Positions 1 to 8,197 of a stretch of 64,000 nt of DNA are shown here, piece by piece (the first letter of the stretch is position 1; every line of letters begins with the position of its first letter). The stretch is taken from NCBI GenBank assembly GCA_035452965.1, contig DAOTCE010000022.1:1-64000 (forward strand), in the 5' to 3' direction. The DNA is from Candidatus Paceibacterota bacterium. Lineage in GTDB: Bacteria; Verrucomicrobiota; Verrucomicrobiia; Limisphaerales; UBA8199. Both the position numbers and the translations under genes were made by a program. The notes beneath the pieces were generated by a model that was given only the letters and a program-made list of their open reading frames with translations, had not been told where the DNA came from and searched no databases.

Positions 1-210
1 TACTGCGCAAAACCCAGTGGCGGAAGGCGATGCTTGCTTGAAAAGGTGCGCCCTACGTCACGTCCGCGGGCGGCGCGCAAAATGATTGAACCCACGCGAT
101 CATGAGGTAACCTGCGACGCACATGAGCCTCGTGTTGTCGGACCCGCTGTCGGCGCAAGCCCTCGGCCGTTGTAGCCAGCCTGGTTCATGTATAAGCTGC
201 CTACGCCGCT

Positions 211-1761
211 ATGAACCGAAACACGCCCGTCCTCTCATACAATCTGGAAGCCTTGTTCGCCGAGTCGCAGAAGTGCCTTATTCGTTACGATTTCACCGGG
301 GCCGTTGAAGTGCTTCGGCGCGCCCACAAACTGGCCCCAGCCAACGACAGGATTCTTGTTGATCTTGGCTGCGCCTGCGCCAAGGCCTACGATTTCGCCG
401 CCGCCCACCGCTGGTTCGACGAAGCGGTTCGCATCTCCCCCACGCCCGTCCCGGCGCTTAATGCCATCGGCCATGCCTGGTTGGAGGTCCGGAACTTTGA
501 AGCTGCCCAAGCCTGCTTTGAGCGCATCTTGAGGGAGAAACAAGTGCCGCTGATCGCATTCGTTCGCCTCTCCGAAATCTACATCCGCCGCCGCCGGCTG
601 GAGGAGGCCAACGAGATCACCGACCGCGCGCTGCATCTCTATGGCCCCGATGATGCCGTCCTGTTGGCGCGTGGCAACGCGCACCGCCAGCTGGGGCAGT
701 TGGACCTGGCGGAGAAGCTTTATCACGTCCTGGTGGCCAGGCCCAATGGTGATCTCCGCGTGCGCGCCTTTGCCGGGTATGAGTTGGCCGGCCTGCACGA
801 TCACAAGGGAGAGTACGACAAGGCAATGACCGCGCTCCTTGATGCCAAGGCCCTGATGCGGCGGGTCGCGGCCCAGCCGCTGCGAATCCTCAAGCAAAAA
901 CAGGCGCACCTAAAGGACATGCAGCAAAGTGCCAGCGAGCAGGTCGTGCAACGCTGGCGCAAAGCCGGTTCCACCGACCTGCAGCCCGCGCGCAATCTCG
1001 CCTTGCTCTGCGGTCATGCTCGCTCCGGCACCACCCTGCTGGAGTACGTGATTGACGCCCATCCCGGCGTCGCTTCGGCCGAGGAAAGCACGGTCTTCCA
1101 CAACCACGCCTATTACCCGCTGGGCCAGGCCTTCTCGCGCAACGCAACCTTCGTTTCCTCCCTGGATTGGGTCCCGGACCGAACCGTGCGTCACATCCGG
1201 GCCGAATACTTCCGCGGCATCGAATCTCTGCTGGGCGAGCCCATTGGCGAGCGCCTGCTCCTGGACAAGAATCCGGCCAATACCTTCGACGTCCCTGCCA
1301 TCGCCCGCATCTTCCCCGAGAACAAGTTCGTCGCCGCGCTGCGCGATCCGCGCGACACCTGCTTGAGCAGCTTTATGCAGGCCGTCGATGTTATTCCCGA
1401 CACCGCCGCCTGGTTAACGCTGGAAGGGACGATCGAGCATTACAGCCTGATCATGGGCTTGTGGGCCGCCTGGAAACCCTGCCTTGGCGACCAGGCAATC
1501 GAGGTGCGCTACGAGGACTTGGTGGAGAACCTGGAGCCAAGCGCCCGGCGGGTGCTGGACTTTCTGGGGCTGAACTGGGACGAGCGAGTCATGCGATTCC
1601 ACGAACACGCCAGCAACAAGCTTGTCCGGTCGCCCACCTTTGCCCAGGTCACCAAGCCACTCTACCGCGCTTCGGTCGGGCGCTGGAAGCGCTACCAGAA
1701 GTACTTCGAGCCCCACCTGCCTAAACTGGCCGCGCTCCTCCGCGCGTTCGGGTACGAGTAA
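211..1761 (+). CDS. TPR-sulfotransferase fusion protein
   Basis: This is a 516-residue protein. The N-terminal half (about residues 10-230) is a run of helical tetratricopeptide-like repeats. The C-terminal half is a sulfotransferase domain that would move a sulfuryl group from PAPS to an unknown acceptor. The 5'-phosphosulfate loop is visible as GHARSGTTLLEYVIDAHP (about residues 268-285), and the 3'-phosphate-binding motif as LRDPRDTCLSSF (about residues 376-387). A late KPLYRASVGRWKRY segment matches the C-terminal end of this family. No signal peptide is visible, so it is probably cytosolic. The chosen ATG starts the TPR region. A weak TTGTAG/TATAAG promoter-like pair lies at 170-196. It converges on rplW with only two bases between the stop codons, a place where rplB would be expected. 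The domain assignment is firm, but the substrate cannot be inferred. Confidence 0.85.
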   Translation: MNRNTPVLSYNLEALFAESQKCLIRYDFTGAVEVLRRAHKLAPANDRILVDLGCACAKAYDFAAAHRWFDEAVRISPTPVPALNAIGHAWLEVRNFEAAQACFERILREKQVPLIAFVRLSEIYIRRRRLEEANEITDRALHLYGPDDAVLLARGNAHRQLGQLDLAEKLYHVLVARPNGDLRVRAFAGYELAGLHDHKGEYDKAMTALLDAKALMRRVAAQPLRILKQKQAHLKDMQQSASEQVVQRWRKAGSTDLQPARNLALLCGHARSGTTLLEYVIDAHPGVASAEESTVFHNHAYYPLGQAFSRNATFVSSLDWVPDRTVRHIRAEYFRGIESLLGEPIGERLLLDKNPANTFDVPAIARIFPENKFVAALRDPRDTCLSSFMQAVDVIPDTAAWLTLEGTIEHYSLIMGLWAAWKPCLGDQAIEVRYEDLVENLEPSARRVLDFLGLNWDERVMRFHEHASNKLVRSPTFAQVTKPLYRASVGRWKRYQKYFEPHLPKLAALLRAFGYE

Positions 1762-1763
1762 GG

Positions 1764-2045
1764 TCAGGTCAGGACGATCTTGTCCCCCGCCTTGAGGGTC
1801 ACGATGGCCTTCTTCCAATTGGAGGATCGGCCGGCCTGCTTGGTGCGTTGCCGGCGGAACTTGCCGCGCACGTTCAGCGTATTAACCTTAACCACTTTGA
1901 CCTTGAACAATTCCTGCACTGCCACGCGGATTTGCTGCTTGTTGGCGCGCGGATCGGCCATGACGGTGTATTGATTAAACTTCTCCCCCTGGCGTGTCCC
2001 CTTCTCGGTCAAACGCACGGTACGGATAATCTCAAAAGAATTCAT
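1764..2045 (-). CDS. rplW: 50S ribosomal protein L23
   Basis: This 93-residue protein has the size and layout of bacterial L23, which binds 23S rRNA domain III near the peptide exit tunnel and helps dock trigger factor and SRP. The diagnostic stretches are the N-terminal RTVRLTEKGTRQ, YTVMADPRANKQQI and the basic loop VNTLNVRGKFRRQRTKQAGR. It starts one base after the rplD stop codon, as expected in the S10 operon. No rplB follows: the next gene is a convergent TPR-sulfotransferase whose stop lies two bases away. Confidence 0.95.
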   Translation of the reverse strand: MNSFEIIRTVRLTEKGTRQGEKFNQYTVMADPRANKQQIRVAVQELFKVKVVKVNTLNVRGKFRRQRTKQAGRSSNWKKAIVTLKAGDKIVLT

Positions 2046-2046
2046 G

Positions 2047-2673
2047 CTATTCCTTGCCTAAACGCGCTTCCAGTTGCTCGAAGGCGTTTCGCGTAAACAC
2101 CAGCTTGTCGGGGCGCAACACGTCGTAGGTGTTGAGCATGTCACTGGTCGTCAGTGCCACTTCCGGCACGTTGCGCGTGGCCAGCGTCAGGTTCTTGTTG
2201 GCCTCCTGCGCCACAATCAGCGCCGTTCCTTTCAGCTCCAGGGCGCTTAGCATCCCGATGAACGCTTTCGTCCTGGGCGAATCCAGCTTGATGTCATCCA
2301 CCAGCACCACGTCCCCGGCGCGCAGCCGCTCGGACAGCGCCTTGCGCAACGCGAGCTGCCTGGTCTTGCGCGACACCTTCTTGCCGAAATCACGCGGCTT
2401 GGGTCCGAAGACGACGCCGCCACCGGGCCAGAGCGGTGACTGGAACGAGCCGGCGCGGGCGCGGCCGGTGCCCTTTTGCCGCCACGGCTTCTTGTTGGTG
2501 CCCGCGACTTCGCCGACGTTCTTGGTGCAGGCGGTGCCCATCCGCTGGGCGGCCTGGTAGGCCACCACCACGTCGTGAACGGCCTGGGTTCCCTTCCCGT
2601 TCTCGACGAGCGGGAATTTGACTTCCAGTTCGCCCTGCTTGTTACCTTTGGTATCCTTAATCGTAAGCTTCAT
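2047..2673 (-). CDS. rplD: 50S ribosomal protein L4
   Basis: L4 is a primary 23S rRNA-binding protein whose extended loop lines the exit tunnel. The 208-residue product has the conserved loop segment KKPWRQKGTGRARAGS at about residues 60-76, followed by GPKPRDF, and the C-terminal Rossmann-like part with LNTYDVLRPDKLVFT. The length fits the family. It lies between rplC and rplW with nearly no spacing, so it is co-translated with them. In gammaproteobacteria L4 represses its own operon, but nothing in this sequence shows that here. Confidence 0.96.
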   Translation of the reverse strand: MKLTIKDTKGNKQGELEVKFPLVENGKGTQAVHDVVVAYQAAQRMGTACTKNVGEVAGTNKKPWRQKGTGRARAGSFQSPLWPGGGVVFGPKPRDFGKKVSRKTRQLALRKALSERLRAGDVVLVDDIKLDSPRTKAFIGMLSALELKGTALIVAQEANKNLTLATRNVPEVALTTSDMLNTYDVLRPDKLVFTRNAFEQLEARLGKE

Positions 2674-2682
2674 GGCAGCACG

Positions 2683-3381
2683 TTACTTCTTCTTCTTGCC
2701 CTGGGTCTTCTTGATGTTCTCCTCCCGTTCCGCACGAGGTATCCAACCCTTGGGCCGCTTTTTGGATTCGCGAATAACCACGTAATCGCCCGGTGAGCCG
2801 GGGATGGCGCCCTTGATGAGCAGGACGTTGTCGGCCTCGCGGACCTGGATCACTTGCAGGTTCTGGGTGGTGCGACGCACCTGGCCCATGTGGCCGGGCA
2901 TCTTCATCCCCCGCAGCACTGTGCCCGGGAACAACCGGTTACCAATCGCCCCGCCGCGACGATGCCAGCCCTTCGCGCCGTGGGTCGAGTCGCCGCCGCG
3001 GAAACGATGGCGCTTGACCACGCCTTCAAAACCGCGCCCCTTGGTCACGCCGATGGCATCCACGTAATCGCCCGGAGCAAACAGCGCCGGGCCGACCACA
3101 TCGCCGGGCTTCACTTCCTTGGAGAAGTTGCGAAACTCGTGGATACGCTTGACGGGCTGGCCGTTGAACTTCTTGATGTGGCCGAGCAGCGGTTTCTTCA
3201 TCCGCTGTTCCTTCTGGTCGTCAAAACCGAGTTGCACGGCGTTGTAACCGTCCGTTTGCTGAGTCTTGCACTGCAGCACGCGATTGGGGCCGGCAAGCAC
3301 CACGGTCACCGAGGTGACCACCCCTTTGGCGTTGTAGACGCGCGTCTGGCCCAGCTTCTTTCCGAGTAGTCCGAGTGGCAT
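2683..3381 (-). CDS. rplC: 50S ribosomal protein L3
   Basis: L3 is an early-assembly 23S rRNA protein whose loop reaches towards the peptidyl transferase centre. The 232-residue product begins PLGLLGKKLGQTRVY, typical of L3, and contains GVTKGRGFEGVVKRH and the central GNRLFPGTVLRGMKMPGHMG region that holds the glutamine-methylation-type loop. A Lys-rich tail (KKTQGKKKK) extends the C-terminus slightly past the usual end. It sits between rpsJ and rplD in standard S10-operon order. Confidence 0.96.
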   Translation of the reverse strand: MPLGLLGKKLGQTRVYNAKGVVTSVTVVLAGPNRVLQCKTQQTDGYNAVQLGFDDQKEQRMKKPLLGHIKKFNGQPVKRIHEFRNFSKEVKPGDVVGPALFAPGDYVDAIGVTKGRGFEGVVKRHRFRGGDSTHGAKGWHRRGGAIGNRLFPGTVLRGMKMPGHMGQVRRTTQNLQVIQVREADNVLLIKGAIPGSPGDYVVIRESKKRPKGWIPRAEREENIKKTQGKKKK

Positions 3382-3394
3382 GGCGTTAAAGTGT

Positions 3395-3703
3395 TTAGAT
3401 CTTAATGGTGATGTCCACGCCCGCCGGCAGGTTAAGCTTCTTTAGCTCGTCCACGGTCTTGGCGGTCGGCTCGATGATGTCAATCAGCCGTTTGTGCGTG
3501 CGTTGCTCAAAGGTCTCTTGCGATTTCTTGTCGCAGTGCGGCGACCGTTGGACGGTAAACCGCTCGACGCGAGTGGGAAGAGGGATGGGCCCCGCGACGC
3601 GTGCTCCCGTGCGTTTGACGGTGTCCGCAATGTCGCGGGCGGATTGGTCTATGACGCGGTGGTCATAGGCCTTCAGTCGGATACGAATGCGTTGTCCAGC
3701 CAT
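3395..3703 (-). CDS. rpsJ: 30S ribosomal protein S10
   Basis: S10 (102 residues) is a 30S head protein that also partners NusB in antitermination. The sequence reads through RIRIRLKAYDHRVIDQSA, the PIPLPT motif and RSPHCDKKSQETFEQRTHKR, which are hallmark S10 segments. It is the first gene of the local S10 operon, reading rpsJ-rplC-rplD-rplW. No strong Shine-Dalgarno is visible before the ATG. A promoter-like TTGCGT/TATATT pair lies about 70 to 100 bases upstream. Confidence 0.97.
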   Translation of the reverse strand: MAGQRIRIRLKAYDHRVIDQSARDIADTVKRTGARVAGPIPLPTRVERFTVQRSPHCDKKSQETFEQRTHKRLIDIIEPTAKTVDELKKLNLPAGVDITIKI

Positions 3704-3774
3704 ACAAAGAACAATTGTCTATTAATGGTTTTGTTAAAGTCTTCCGCCCCCGGTTCTCCGAAAACGGAGCGCGG

Positions 3775-3802
3775 AATATAACAAATGCCCCTCCCCACGC
3801 AA
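3775..3802 (-). promoter_or_regulatory. candidate sigma70-type promoter for rpsJ operon
   Basis: On the minus strand, TTGCGT (3797-3802) and TATATT (3775-3780) are separated by 16 bases, pointing into rpsJ. The predicted 5' leader of about 65 bases contains a small hairpin (CTCCG, loop TTTT, CGGAG, around 3756-3769). The spacing and the position upstream of a detached S10 operon make a real promoter plausible. It is judged by eye only. Confidence 0.45.
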
Positions 3803-4066
3803 TAGGTTTTTGCAGAAATCTTTCATTCATCAAGGATTGCCAGGAAGTGCCAACGGCGGTTGTCACCCACCCAACCCCGACGGCAGGAGCACGGGGAACA
3901 TAAGGACATCCCTTCTCCCCCGACACAATCGGATAGGCCCTCCGAACCTCTAACAGGTTCACTGTCCACATTTGGGACACTTTTGCAGCCTACCTGCCTT
4001 CTCCAGTCCCCGCTGACTGCGGCACATTACGCTTGGCGATACGGTTACGGCACGGTGGTGCCCCGG

Positions 4067-4104
4067 TGTGTATCCCATGGGGAGCGCTCCCCATGGGATA
4101 CACA
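4067..4104. repeat. 38-bp perfect palindrome
   Basis: The two 19-base arms are exact reverse complements with no spacer, centred between 4085 and 4086. Each arm reads TGTGTATCCCATGGGGAGC on its own strand. It has no adjacent T-tract on either strand, so it is not an ordinary intrinsic terminator. It could be a protein-binding site, a cruciform-forming site or the scar of a small mobile element. Confidence 0.9.
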
Positions 4105-4477
4105 GCGTAGTCCAACCGCACTAACAAGCCATCCGCAAGCCAACGCCAGCGTGCGACCACCTTAATGGCCTTGTCGCCCTTTCGGCGGGGGTGCTGGAAG
4201 GTAGAAGGGGAGTCCGAGACAGCGGATTGCCCTCGGTCTTGCCCAGGAATCTGCGAATAACCCACTTCCAGTGAAGGCTTAAGCCAAATAGGATTTCGTG
4301 GTCTGGCACCGGTCCGCTGCTGTGAGGAGCCGCCAGCCTTCACCGGGTTCCAAAACCGGGGGTTTGAAGCACCAGCACTCGAACTGGCTTGCCCCGCCGC
4401 AAGAAATGGATTCTGCCTTAATCCCGGTGCTTTTCGCTGTTTCGCGGTGTTGCATGATGGCCGTTGTGGGGTTAATA

Positions 4478-5302
4478 ATGACTGAAACTATGAGAAGAGC
4501 ATTTCCCCAACCTCTACTGTGCGCGGTGTTGGCCGTACTGGGCGCGCTGTGCTTCACCGGCTGCGAGACAGTCACTGAGACGGGCCGCAGCCAATTGAAC
4601 CTGGTCTCGGCGGACGAAGAGATGAAACTAGGCGTGTCGGCGTTCCAGGAGACCAAGCAGAAAACTCCGATCAGTCGCGACGCGCAGGCCAGCGCGATGG
4701 TGCAGCGGGCGGGTCAACGCATTGCCGCAGTCGCCACACTGCCAAATGCACAGTGGGAGTTTGTGCTGTTCGACAGCCCGGAGGCTAATGCGTGGTGTCT
4801 GCCCGGCGGGAAGGTGGGGGTATACAGCGGCATCCTGCCGATTACCAAAGACGAGGCGGGGCTGGCGACAGTCATCGGGCACGAGGTCGCGCACGCTACC
4901 GCCCATCACGGAGCGGAACGCATGAGCCAGCAAATGGTGGCGCAGTTCGGCAGCAGCGCGGCGGGCGCGCTGACTTCGGGCAAGAGCCAGGCGACACAGG
5001 CGCTGGTGGGGCAGGCTTACGGTGTGGTAAGCCAGGTCGGAGTGTTGCTGCCGTTCAGCCGAAAACAAGAGGCGGAAGCGGATTACATCGGGCTGCTCTA
5101 CATGGCTCGCGCGGGCTACGACCCGGCCGCCGCCGTTGCCTTTTGGCAGCGCTTCTCCGATTACAACCGCCAGCACGGCGGCGGCCAGGGGCTTTCCTTC
5201 CTGCGCACGCATCCGCTGGACGAACAGCGCATCAAGGACCTCCAGGCCCAACTTCCAAAGGCGCAAGCCGAATACCAGAAGGCTAAGGCCGCAGGCAAGT
5301 AG
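4478..5302 (+). CDS. M48-family metalloprotease lipoprotein (BepA/Oma1-like)
   Basis: This is a predicted exported zinc metalloprotease of 274 residues. The chosen ATG gives a signal peptide ending in the lipobox FTGC (Cys near residue 29), so the protein should be lipid-anchored. An ATG at 4490 is an equally good start, and the frame extends upstream to 4298 without signal-like sequence. The zinc site HEVAH is at residues 135-139, and the third ligand is the Glu of QEAEADYIG (about residue 198), the usual M48 E-x-x-A-D motif. Members of the family act in outer-membrane protein quality control. The gene is on the plus strand, opposite the surrounding fusA and rpsJ genes, so it looks inserted into the translation-gene block. 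Confidence 0.88.
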   Translation: MTETMRRAFPQPLLCAVLAVLGALCFTGCETVTETGRSQLNLVSADEEMKLGVSAFQETKQKTPISRDAQASAMVQRAGQRIAAVATLPNAQWEFVLFDSPEANAWCLPGGKVGVYSGILPITKDEAGLATVIGHEVAHATAHHGAERMSQQMVAQFGSSAAGALTSGKSQATQALVGQAYGVVSQVGVLLPFSRKQEAEADYIGLLYMARAGYDPAAAVAFWQRFSDYNRQHGGGQGLSFLRTHPLDEQRIKDLQAQLPKAQAEYQKAKAAGK

Positions 5303-5413
5303 GGCAGGCGAACATCCTGCCGGGGGAGCAAGCGTTTCAGGGAGCTCTGATTCTGCGGGCGGCTGAAGTCGTTCGCCCTTGCAAAAATGCCCGCTCTGCC
5401 AACTGCCAGCTTG

Positions 5414-7606
5414 TCAGGCGCGAGCGGCGGGCTTGCCTTTGGCGACGTCCAGAATGCCGGCCACGATACTACTGGGCACGGGCTCGAAACGGAACGGCTC
5501 CATCGCATACGCCGCGCGGCCTTTTGATAGCGAACGTATCGCCGTCGCGTAGCCGAACATTTCGGCCAGCGGCACTTCGGCGGTCACAATCGTCGAGCTG
5601 TCTTTGGCCTCAATGTGGGTAATCTTGCCGCGGCGCCGATTCAGGTCGCCCAGCAGATCGCCCTGGTATTCGTCGGGCGTGGTCAACTCCACCTTCATGA
5701 TGGGTTCGAGCAGGATGGGATTGGCCTTCTTCGCCGCTTCTTTGAGGGCAAAGATGCCCGCCATCTTGAACGCCAGCTCGCTGGAGTCCACCTCGTGAAA
5801 CGTGCCGTCCACGATGGCCACTTTGACGTCCACCACCGGGTAGCCCGCCAGCACACCGCCCGCGATGGCTTCCCGGACCCCGTCCGTGACCGCCGGTATG
5901 TATTCTTTGGGAATGGCGCCGCCGACAATTTTGTTTTCGACCTCAACGCCCTTGCCCCGCGCGTTGGGTTCCAGCGTGATGCACGCGTGGCCATACTGGC
6001 CACGCCCGCCGGACTGACGGATAAACTTGCCCTCGCCTTCGGCCGCTTTGGTGACGGTCTCACGGTAAGCGATTTGCGGCGCCCCGGCATTGGCCCCGAC
6101 CTTGAATTCACGAAACAAGCGGTCGCGAATGATTTCCAGGTGCAGCTCGCCCATGCCCGCAATGATAAGCTGGCCGGTTTCCTCGTTGGTGAAACAGCGG
6201 AAGGTGGGATCTTCCTCCGCCAGGCGCTGCAAACCCTCGCCCATCTTCTCGCGGTCTGCCTTGGTCTTGGGCTCCACCGCCATCGAGATGACCGGTTCCG
6301 GGAATGTGGGCGGTTCGAGCAGCACTTCGAAGTTCTCATCGCAAAGCGTGTCGCCGGTGGTGATGTTCCTCAAGCCCACCAGCGCGGCGATATCGCCGGC
6401 GAAGGTTGTCTCTACGTCAATGCGCTTGTCAGCCTGGATCATTAGGACGCGGCTAACCCGCGCGCGCTTGCGCGTGCGCGGGTTATAGATCATGTCACCC
6501 TTGTTCAACCGGCCGCTATACACGCGGAAGAACACGAGCTTGCCAACATAGGGGTCGGTCCACAGTTTAAAGGCGAGCGAACAGAACTTCTGGTTGTCGT
6601 CGGACGGGACTTCGACCTTGGCTTCGGTGTCCGGCGCAATACCCACGGCGGGCGGCACATCCAACGGTGACGGCAGATAATCAATGACCGAATCAATGAG
6701 CGACTGCACGCCGCGCTTCCGGAAGGCCGAGCCGCACAGCACGGGGACGAGCGCGATTTTGCACGTCAAACGCCGGATGGCCGCTTTCAGAACATCCGGG
6801 GGGACGGGCTTGTTCTCGATCACCAGCTCGGCGACCTGTTCGTCCTTGTTGGACACCGCGTCAATCAATTCCGCCAGGGCCGCCTTCGCCGACTCCTTCT
6901 GTTCCGCCGGAATGTCCGCGATCTGGTACTTCAGTCCAAGGTCGTCGCCCGGGTCATAAATAATCGCCTTTTGGTTCACGACATCAATGACACCGGCAAA
7001 GTAATCCTCTTTGCCGATGGGCAGGAAGATGGGGTAGGCGTAGGCGCCCAGCTTCTTGCGCATATCGTTGAGGGCGTTTTCAAAGTTCGCCCCGGTGCGG
7101 TCCATTTTGTTGACGAAAGCGATGCGGGGCACCTTGTATTTGGTCGCCTGCCGCCAGACCGTTTCCGATTGCGGCTGCACGCCAGCCACTCCGCAAAACA
7201 CGGCCACCGCGCCGTCCAGCACGCGCATGGAGCGCTCAACTTCGGCGGTGAAGTCCACGTGGCCCGGGGTGTCAATGATGTTGATCCGGTGCGGCTGTCC
7301 CACAAACGACTTGTAGGTGCCGTCGTCCCGCTGGGTCCAGTAGCAGGTGGTCGCCGCGGAGGTAATGGTGATGCCGCGCTCGCGTTCCTGCTCCATCCAG
7401 TCCGTCACGGTGTTGCCGTCGTCCACGTCACCCATCCGGTGGATGAGTCCCGTGTAAAAGAGGATGCGCTCGGTGGTGGTGGTTTTGCCGGCGTCAATGT
7501 GCGCGGCGATGCCGATATTGCGGGTGCGCTCCATCGCATACTGCCGCTGCGGCCCGGTCGCGCCTTTGGCCTTAGCCGATTTCTTTGTTACTACTGCTGG
7601 TTCCAT
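5414..7606 (-). CDS. fusA: translation elongation factor G
   Basis: EF-G is the GTPase that drives ribosomal translocation. The product is 730 residues long. The P-loop AHIDAGKTTTTER lies at residues 35-47, followed by the switch II DTPGHVDF and NKMDRTGANF. The C-terminal domains IV and V contain GGAIPKEYIPAV and LNRRRGKI. The chosen ATG (7604-7606) has a good ribosome-binding site (TTGAGGA about nine bases upstream). This gives an N-terminal extension of about 24 residues rich in Lys and Ala before the usual MERTRNIGI start, which is an alternative initiation point. It follows rpsG after an intrinsic terminator-like hairpin. Confidence 0.95.
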   Translation of the reverse strand: MEPAVVTKKSAKAKGATGPQRQYAMERTRNIGIAAHIDAGKTTTTERILFYTGLIHRMGDVDDGNTVTDWMEQERERGITITSAATTCYWTQRDDGTYKSFVGQPHRINIIDTPGHVDFTAEVERSMRVLDGAVAVFCGVAGVQPQSETVWRQATKYKVPRIAFVNKMDRTGANFENALNDMRKKLGAYAYPIFLPIGKEDYFAGVIDVVNQKAIIYDPGDDLGLKYQIADIPAEQKESAKAALAELIDAVSNKDEQVAELVIENKPVPPDVLKAAIRRLTCKIALVPVLCGSAFRKRGVQSLIDSVIDYLPSPLDVPPAVGIAPDTEAKVEVPSDDNQKFCSLAFKLWTDPYVGKLVFFRVYSGRLNKGDMIYNPRTRKRARVSRVLMIQADKRIDVETTFAGDIAALVGLRNITTGDTLCDENFEVLLEPPTFPEPVISMAVEPKTKADREKMGEGLQRLAEEDPTFRCFTNEETGQLIIAGMGELHLEIIRDRLFREFKVGANAGAPQIAYRETVTKAAEGEGKFIRQSGGRGQYGHACITLEPNARGKGVEVENKIVGGAIPKEYIPAVTDGVREAIAGGVLAGYPVVDVKVAIVDGTFHEVDSSELAFKMAGIFALKEAAKKANPILLEPIMKVELTTPDEYQGDLLGDLNRRRGKITHIEAKDSSTIVTAEVPLAEMFGYATAIRSLSKGRAAYAMEPFRFEPVPSSIVAGILDVAKGKPAARA

Positions 7607-7624
7607 ACGGGGGTCCTCAAGTGA

Positions 7625-7664
7625 AAATAAAAACGCCCCGGGTCGCTGCGGCCTTCGGGGCGTT
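7625..7664 (-). terminator. intrinsic terminator or attenuator between rpsG and fusA
   Basis: On the minus strand a perfect 9-bp stem (AACGCCCCG / CGGGGCGTT, with a loop of about 15 bases) is followed directly by TTTATTTT. It starts 12 bases after the rpsG stop codon and ends about 20 bases before the fusA start codon. The T-tract overlaps the fusA leader, so it could lower fusA transcription relative to rpsL-rpsG. Confidence 0.75.
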
Positions 7665-7676
7665 GGTTGGAATTGA

Positions 7677-8150
7677 TTACCAGCGGAAATGGGCAAAGGC
7701 CTTGTTGGCCTGGGCCATCTTGTGCACCTCGTCGCGTTTGCGGATGGCATTGCCCTGGCCCTGGTAGGCTTCCAGTATCTCCGCGGCCAAGGCTTGCTTC
7801 ATCGGGATGCCCTTGCGCGCTTCGGCGATGTCCACCAGCCAGCGCAACGCCAGCGAGAACTGGCGGTCGGCCGGGACTTCCAGCGGCACCTGGTAAGTGG
7901 CGCCGCCCATCCGCCGCGCCTTGACCTCCAGCCGTGGCTTGGCGTTATCCACCGCCCGCTGCAAAACTTCCAGCGGATTGGTCGCCGGGTTCTTGGCAAT
8001 GAGTTCATCGAACGCGCCGTAGACTATGCGTTGCGCCACACTCTTATTGCCCCGTTCCATAACCGTGTTGACCAGGCGCGTCACCAAAGTGCTGTTGAAT
8101 TTTGCATCCTTGGGGATGGGCCGACTGACTGCTCGACGACGTCGTGACAT
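7677..8150 (-). CDS. rpsG: 30S ribosomal protein S7
   Basis: S7 nucleates assembly of the 30S head and contacts the E-site tRNA. The 157-residue protein has the N-terminal MSRRRRAV, the conserved GARRMGGATYQVP-type segment (here VKARRMGGATYQVP) and a C-terminal RDEVHKMAQANKAFAHFRW. The length is standard. It lies between rpsL and fusA, the classical str-operon order, and is followed at once by a terminator-like hairpin. Confidence 0.97.
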   Translation of the reverse strand: MSRRRRAVSRPIPKDAKFNSTLVTRLVNTVMERGNKSVAQRIVYGAFDELIAKNPATNPLEVLQRAVDNAKPRLEVKARRMGGATYQVPLEVPADRQFSLALRWLVDIAEARKGIPMKQALAAEILEAYQGQGNAIRKRDEVHKMAQANKAFAHFRW

Positions 8151-8197
8151 GTGTTGGTAAAAGCGTTAGGTAAGCGAAATCGTTAATGAGTTGGGCA

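Larger units (their letters stand above)
3704..4477. other. intergenic region with a long palindrome, no recognisable gene
   Basis: This stretch of about 770 bases separates the divergent rpsJ and M48-protease genes. It contains the rpsJ promoter candidate and a 38-bp perfect palindrome at 4067-4104. The open frames across it are short and show neither a recognisable protein nor a stable reading frame. I see no tRNA-like fold in it. Confidence 0.6.

Noticed and set aside
4298..4477. Upstream extension of the M48 protease
   Set aside because: The added residues are not signal-like. The start at 4478 places the signal peptide and lipobox at the N-terminus.
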